A stretch of 8,735 nt of DNA from JAERML01 sp035687895 (GTDB taxonomy: Bacteria; Bacteroidota; Ignavibacteria; UBA10030; UBA6906): the NCBI GenBank assembly GCA_035687895.1, contig DASRUE010000083.1:1-8735 (forward strand), read 5' to 3'. Every line of letters begins with the position of its first letter. Position 1 is the stretch's first letter. Below the pieces are notes generated by a model. That model was not told the origin of the DNA. It worked only from the letters and a program-made list of their open reading frames with translations, and ran no database searches. The translations under genes were made by a program, and so were the position numbers. Below are positions 6,113 to 8,735 of this stretch, piece after piece.

Positions 6113-7213
6113 TTGAGATTCAGGTATTCCAAATGGACGGCAGAGTCAGCGACTGACGAGCAGCGGCTGCAGCAGATGGTGACGCTGTTCAGCTACCTCG
6201 TCGTGCAGACCAGCGGTGATGTGCAAGAGGCACTGGAGTGGCTGAAGCAGCTTGCCGAGGAATATGGCCTGTTCGACGAAGACATGACCATGGATGATCT
6301 CATCGATAAGCTGCGGGAGATGGGGATTATCGAGGACGTTAATGACATTCCGACGCTGACGACCAAGGGCGTCCAGCGGATCCGTCAGGACGCACTCAAG
6401 GAGATCTTTACATCCCTGAAGAAGTCTCCTCCCGGTGCGCATGAAACTCCTTACACCGGCAGCGGCGTCGACCGCCTGAGTGAAACCAGGAAATTCAGCT
6501 TCGGCGACCAGCCCACCAACATCGACCTCACCTCGACACTTTCCAATGCCTTCCGCCGTGATGGGATTGAGGACTTCACCCTAAAAGAAGAAGACCTTGA
6601 AGTGTACGAGACCGAGCACCAGTCCACCTGCGCCACGGTTCTGATGCTCGACATCAGCCACAGCATGATTCTCTACGGCGAGGACCGGATCACGCCTGCC
6701 AAGCAGGTAGCCCTGGCCCTTTCGGAGTTGATCATGACCCGCTTCCCGAAGGACTACCTTTCGATGGTGGTGTTCGGCGATGACGCGCAGCTGGTGAGTA
6801 TCAATGAATTGCCATTCCTGAATGTCGGTCCCTATCACACCAACACCAGGGCCGGCTTACAGCTTGCGCGCAACCTCCTGCGACGCCACAGCAACTCGAA
6901 CAAGCAGATCTTCATGGTCACCGATGGAAAGCCCTCGGCAATCTTTGATGGGAATGGGAGGCTCTATAAGAACTCCTTCGGGCTCGACCCGAGAATTGTC
7001 AACAAGACATTGGACGAAGCGGTCGCATGTCGTCGCGAGCACATTCCCATCACCACATTCATGGTTGCGAGGGATCCCTATCTTATCAACTTCGTTGAAG
7101 AGCTCACCAAAGCGAATCAGGGCCGGGCGTACTACTCGTCCTTGAACAACCTCGGCGAATTTGTGTTCGTGGATTACATCAGGAACCGGAAGAAAAAGTT
7201 CAGCTCGCGATAG
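6113..7213 (+). CDS. von Willebrand factor A (VWA) domain protein, partner of the AAA+ ATPase
   Basis: This 366-residue protein has a helical N-terminal part (1-170) and a C-terminal VWA domain (about 172-350). The metal-binding (MIDAS) motif is complete: DISHS (180-184) giving Asp180, Ser182 and Ser184, then a Thr in HTNTRAG (242-248), and Asp271 in VTDGKP (269-274). There is no signal peptide or membrane segment, so it should act in the cytoplasm. VWA proteins of this kind bind a MoxR-type ATPase through the metal site, as BchD does with BchI; the gene directly upstream, 53 bases away, encodes that ATPase. The start is TTG: the first ATG in frame is at codon 22, but the preceding residues RFRYSKW resemble the FRYSxWD-type opening I recall for this family, and AGAGAGGA lies nine bases upstream. 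The stop lies 7 bases from that of the convergent gene. The substrate of the pair is unknown. Confidence 0.88.
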   Translation: MRFRYSKWTAESATDEQRLQQMVTLFSYLVVQTSGDVQEALEWLKQLAEEYGLFDEDMTMDDLIDKLREMGIIEDVNDIPTLTTKGVQRIRQDALKEIFTSLKKSPPGAHETPYTGSGVDRLSETRKFSFGDQPTNIDLTSTLSNAFRRDGIEDFTLKEEDLEVYETEHQSTCATVLMLDISHSMILYGEDRITPAKQVALALSELIMTRFPKDYLSMVVFGDDAQLVSINELPFLNVGPYHTNTRAGLQLARNLLRRHSNSNKQIFMVTDGKPSAIFDGNGRLYKNSFGLDPRIVNKTLDEAVACRREHIPITTFMVARDPYLINFVEELTKANQGRAYYSSLNNLGEFVFVDYIRNRKKKFSSR

Positions 7214-7220
7214 TGGGCTC

Positions 7221-8735
7221 CTATTTGAGAAGCAGCATCTTCTTCACCTCAACAAAATCTCCAGCTTTCAGTTGATAGAAATATACTCCGGTTGCAACGC
7301 TGCCGGCGTCAAACACCTTCTTATAATATCCAAGACTCTGCACTTCATTTACAAGCGTTGTCACTTCCTGACCAAGAAGGTTGAAGATAGTGAGCCGAAC
7401 ATGGACTGCATTCTTTAGTGAGTAGGCAATTGTTGTGGATGGATTGAACGGGTTCGGGTAGTTCTGCATTAGCTCGAAGCCAGTCGGGATGCCCGCACGC
7501 TGATCGTCTCGAACGTTGGTAACAAACCCCGAGGCATCACCCTTCACAAGCCACACATCTGCGAGCCCTGCCCCCGAGCTATTGGTCTCGCCGGAAAATG
7601 CATAGCCGCCATCGCTGGTTTGTACGACTGACAAAGCACGATCCTGACCGCCTCCACCAAAGGTCTTGGCCCATACTGAGTCACCGTTTTCGTTTGTCTT
7701 CATTAGAAATGCGTCTTGCACATTCACGTTCGGTCCTGCAACCCCTGCAACAATATAGCCACCGTCAAACGTCTGACTCACCGAAGCTCCATGGTGATAA
7801 CCGGGAGGGAAGTATTTTCGCGTCCATGTTGTGTCACCGACTGCATTTGTTTTGATCATGTATGCCTGCGAGCCACCTCCCACGCCTGCTGCGTAGTCTC
7901 CCGAAATGATGTACCCTCCGTCTATTGTCTGTCGGACAGCACCGGAATAGCTGAAGTTGTTCGTCTCCCCAAAGGTTTTCTGCCATTGTGTGGTGCCGGT
8001 CGAGTCCAGTTTAACAAACTTCAAATATCGAATGAATGAGTCTTGCCCCCAGCCAAGAACAATAAATCCGCCATCGGATGTCTGTTGCACCGACGTACCG
8101 TGCCCGTTGCCGGGAAAGATGCGCACCCACGTTGTATCGCCGTTGGTGTTTGTCTTCATAACATACAATTGGGAATTCACCTCACCGGTCATGATGAACC
8201 CCCCATCGGTTGTTTGCTGAAGTGCAGAGGCAAGGCCATGAACGGTGAAGGGATAGACTCTTGTCCAGAGTGTATCGCCGCTTGCGTTTGTCTTGATGAG
8301 ATAGGATGCTATGATCCCAGTGGAGGGAACGTATTCTGTCCATCCCGCTGCCGCGTATCCGCCGTCGGTTGTACTGGTCACAGCCTGAAACCCTGCGGGA
8401 AGGGTGCCGCGATGAAAGCTCCGTTGCCACTCAAGTGTGCCGTTCTCTGCTGTTTTCACGAGATACGCCCCCAGGCCGGAGAAGCTATAGGAGAGGCCGG
8501 CGATGATGAAGCCCCTGTCTGAAGTCTGTTGCAATGAAGAACCAACATCAACAGCGTTGCCGCCATAGGTTTGTCTGAACGTAATGATGGGAAGTGGAGG
8601 ACTGCTGGTTCCGCGCAATAAGGTATCCGCGAGGAAACCACTCTCGACGATTGACATTGTGTGCTGCATGAGACCGACGAAAGACTGTCCTGTCGCTGAT
8701 CTGACAGCCGTCCTCCCCGACATAGGCACTGCAAA
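7221..8735 (-). CDS. Secreted seven-repeat propeller-type protein with type IX sorting domain, N-terminus beyond the right edge
   Basis: The frame is open from the right edge to TAG at 7221 (504 residues visible). GTG (8729) and ATG (8723) codons occur in frame, but the frame continues past them to the edge without a signal peptide, so the true start lies outside. In order: a segment with GQSFVG and VESGF about 15 residues apart (edge to about 40), like the GQ...G...SGF module in secreted proteins of this superphylum; seven repeats of 45-51 residues (about 58-403), each with a QTSDGGYI-type strand, a Lys-Thr segment such as LVKT or MKTN, and a GDTxW turn; then a C-terminal domain (about 422-504) with YPNPFNPSTT, IFNLLGQEV, GVYFYQL and KKMLLLK. 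That end is a type A sorting domain: it directs export across the outer membrane by the type IX system and is normally cleaved. Seven repeats suit a seven-bladed beta-propeller, probably for binding or adhesion at the cell surface. I see no enzymatic motif. Confidence 0.85.
   Translation of the reverse strand, partial: FAVPMSGRTAVRSATGQSFVGLMQHTMSIVESGFLADTLLRGTSSPPLPIITFRQTYGGNAVDVGSSLQQTSDRGFIIAGLSYSFSGLGAYLVKTAENGTLEWQRSFHRGTLPAGFQAVTSTTDGGYAAAGWTEYVPSTGIIASYLIKTNASGDTLWTRVYPFTVHGLASALQQTTDGGFIMTGEVNSQLYVMKTNTNGDTTWVRIFPGNGHGTSVQQTSDGGFIVLGWGQDSFIRYLKFVKLDSTGTTQWQKTFGETNNFSYSGAVRQTIDGGYIISGDYAAGVGGGSQAYMIKTNAVGDTTWTRKYFPPGYHHGASVSQTFDGGYIVAGVAGPNVNVQDAFLMKTNENGDSVWAKTFGGGGQDRALSVVQTSDGGYAFSGETNSSGAGLADVWLVKGDASGFVTNVRDDQRAGIPTGFELMQNYPNPFNPSTTIAYSLKNAVHVRLTIFNLLGQEVTTLVNEVQSLGYYKKVFDAGSVATGVYFYQLKAGDFVEVKKMLLLK
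7224..7472 (-). other. Type IX secretion C-terminal sorting domain (type A)
   Basis: This codes for the last 83 residues of the right-edge protein: ELMQNYPNPFNPSTTIAYSL, then VRLTIFNLLGQEV, then DAGSVATGVYFYQL and a Lys-rich KKMLLLK end. The order and spacing fit the short beta-sandwich recognised by the type IX secretion system of Bacteroidota and relatives. It implies that the genome encodes Por/Spr secretion components elsewhere. Confidence 0.85.
7527..8564 (-). repeat. Seven degenerate repeats of about 150 bases within the secreted protein gene
   Basis: The signature Q-T-x-D-G-G-Y/F-I/A recurs seven times at spacings of about 50, 51, 45, 51, 51 and 50 codons. The first copy reads QTSDRGF, with Arg for Gly. 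Copies are clear at the protein level but diverged at the DNA level, so this is an old protein repeat rather than a recent tandem duplication. The third-to-fourth interval is the short one (45). Confidence 0.8.

Noticed and set aside
7527..8564. CRISPR or other non-coding repeat array
   Set aside because: The repeated units are about 150 bases, diverged at DNA level and in a single coding frame with conserved protein motifs.
8723..8729. GTG or ATG near the right edge as the true start of the propeller protein
   Set aside because: The frame stays open to the edge, no ribosome binding site or signal peptide follows, and the first residues already look like the inside of a GQ...SGF module.

Overview
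The window looks like chromosomal DNA from a Gram-negative, diderm bacterium of the Bacteroidota/Chlorobiota superphylum (an Ignavibacteria-, Kapabacteria- or Kryptonia-like lineage; the exact group is not resolved). Three things suggest this. The protein at the right edge ends in a type IX secretion sorting domain with an NPFNPSTTI signature. The Kdo transferase carries the sequence variants I associate with that superphylum (GSTWPEDE, GDTRYD, GVHN). The left-edge protein starts with a secreted all-beta domain common in the same group. Base composition is moderate, and I see no mobile elements, tRNA, rRNA or CRISPR array.

Layout: (1) Positions 1-590, minus strand: the 5' part of a secreted protein that runs off the left edge, with a strong Shine-Dalgarno and a near-consensus promoter at 704-733. 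(2) Positions 768-4347, minus strand: a compact three-gene operon read right to left. It encodes a family-9 heptosyltransferase-like enzyme, then WaaA (Kdo transferase; ATGA overlap), then LarC (nickel insertion for the nickel-pincer cofactor; 29-base gap). (3) Positions 4348-4547: a 200-base divergent control region. It has a sigma70-like promoter for the minus-strand operon, a candidate promoter for the plus-strand genes, and an 8+8 base palindrome overlapping the latter. (4) Positions 4548-7213, plus strand: a two-gene unit of a MoxR/magnesium-chelatase-like AAA+ ATPase and a von Willebrand factor A (VWA) protein that starts with TTG. (5) Positions 7221-8735, minus strand: the 3' part of a large secreted protein with seven roughly 50-residue beta-propeller-type repeats and a C-terminal type IX sorting domain. 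It converges on the VWA gene with only 7 bases between the stops and is cut by the right edge.

How the genes fit: the two glycosyltransferases build the lipopolysaccharide inner core, and the two edge proteins are exported to or through that same outer envelope. LarC is the outsider in the core-sugar operon, with no larA, larB or larE in view. The AAA+/VWA pair resembles the I and D subunits of Mg-chelatase, so a nickel-inserting enzyme and a chelatase-like machine lie either side of one control region. A shared metal-insertion role is only a hypothesis. Nothing in the window is clearly a new system. The best leads are the orphan LarC placement, the divergent palindrome, and the variant Walker motifs of the ATPase.
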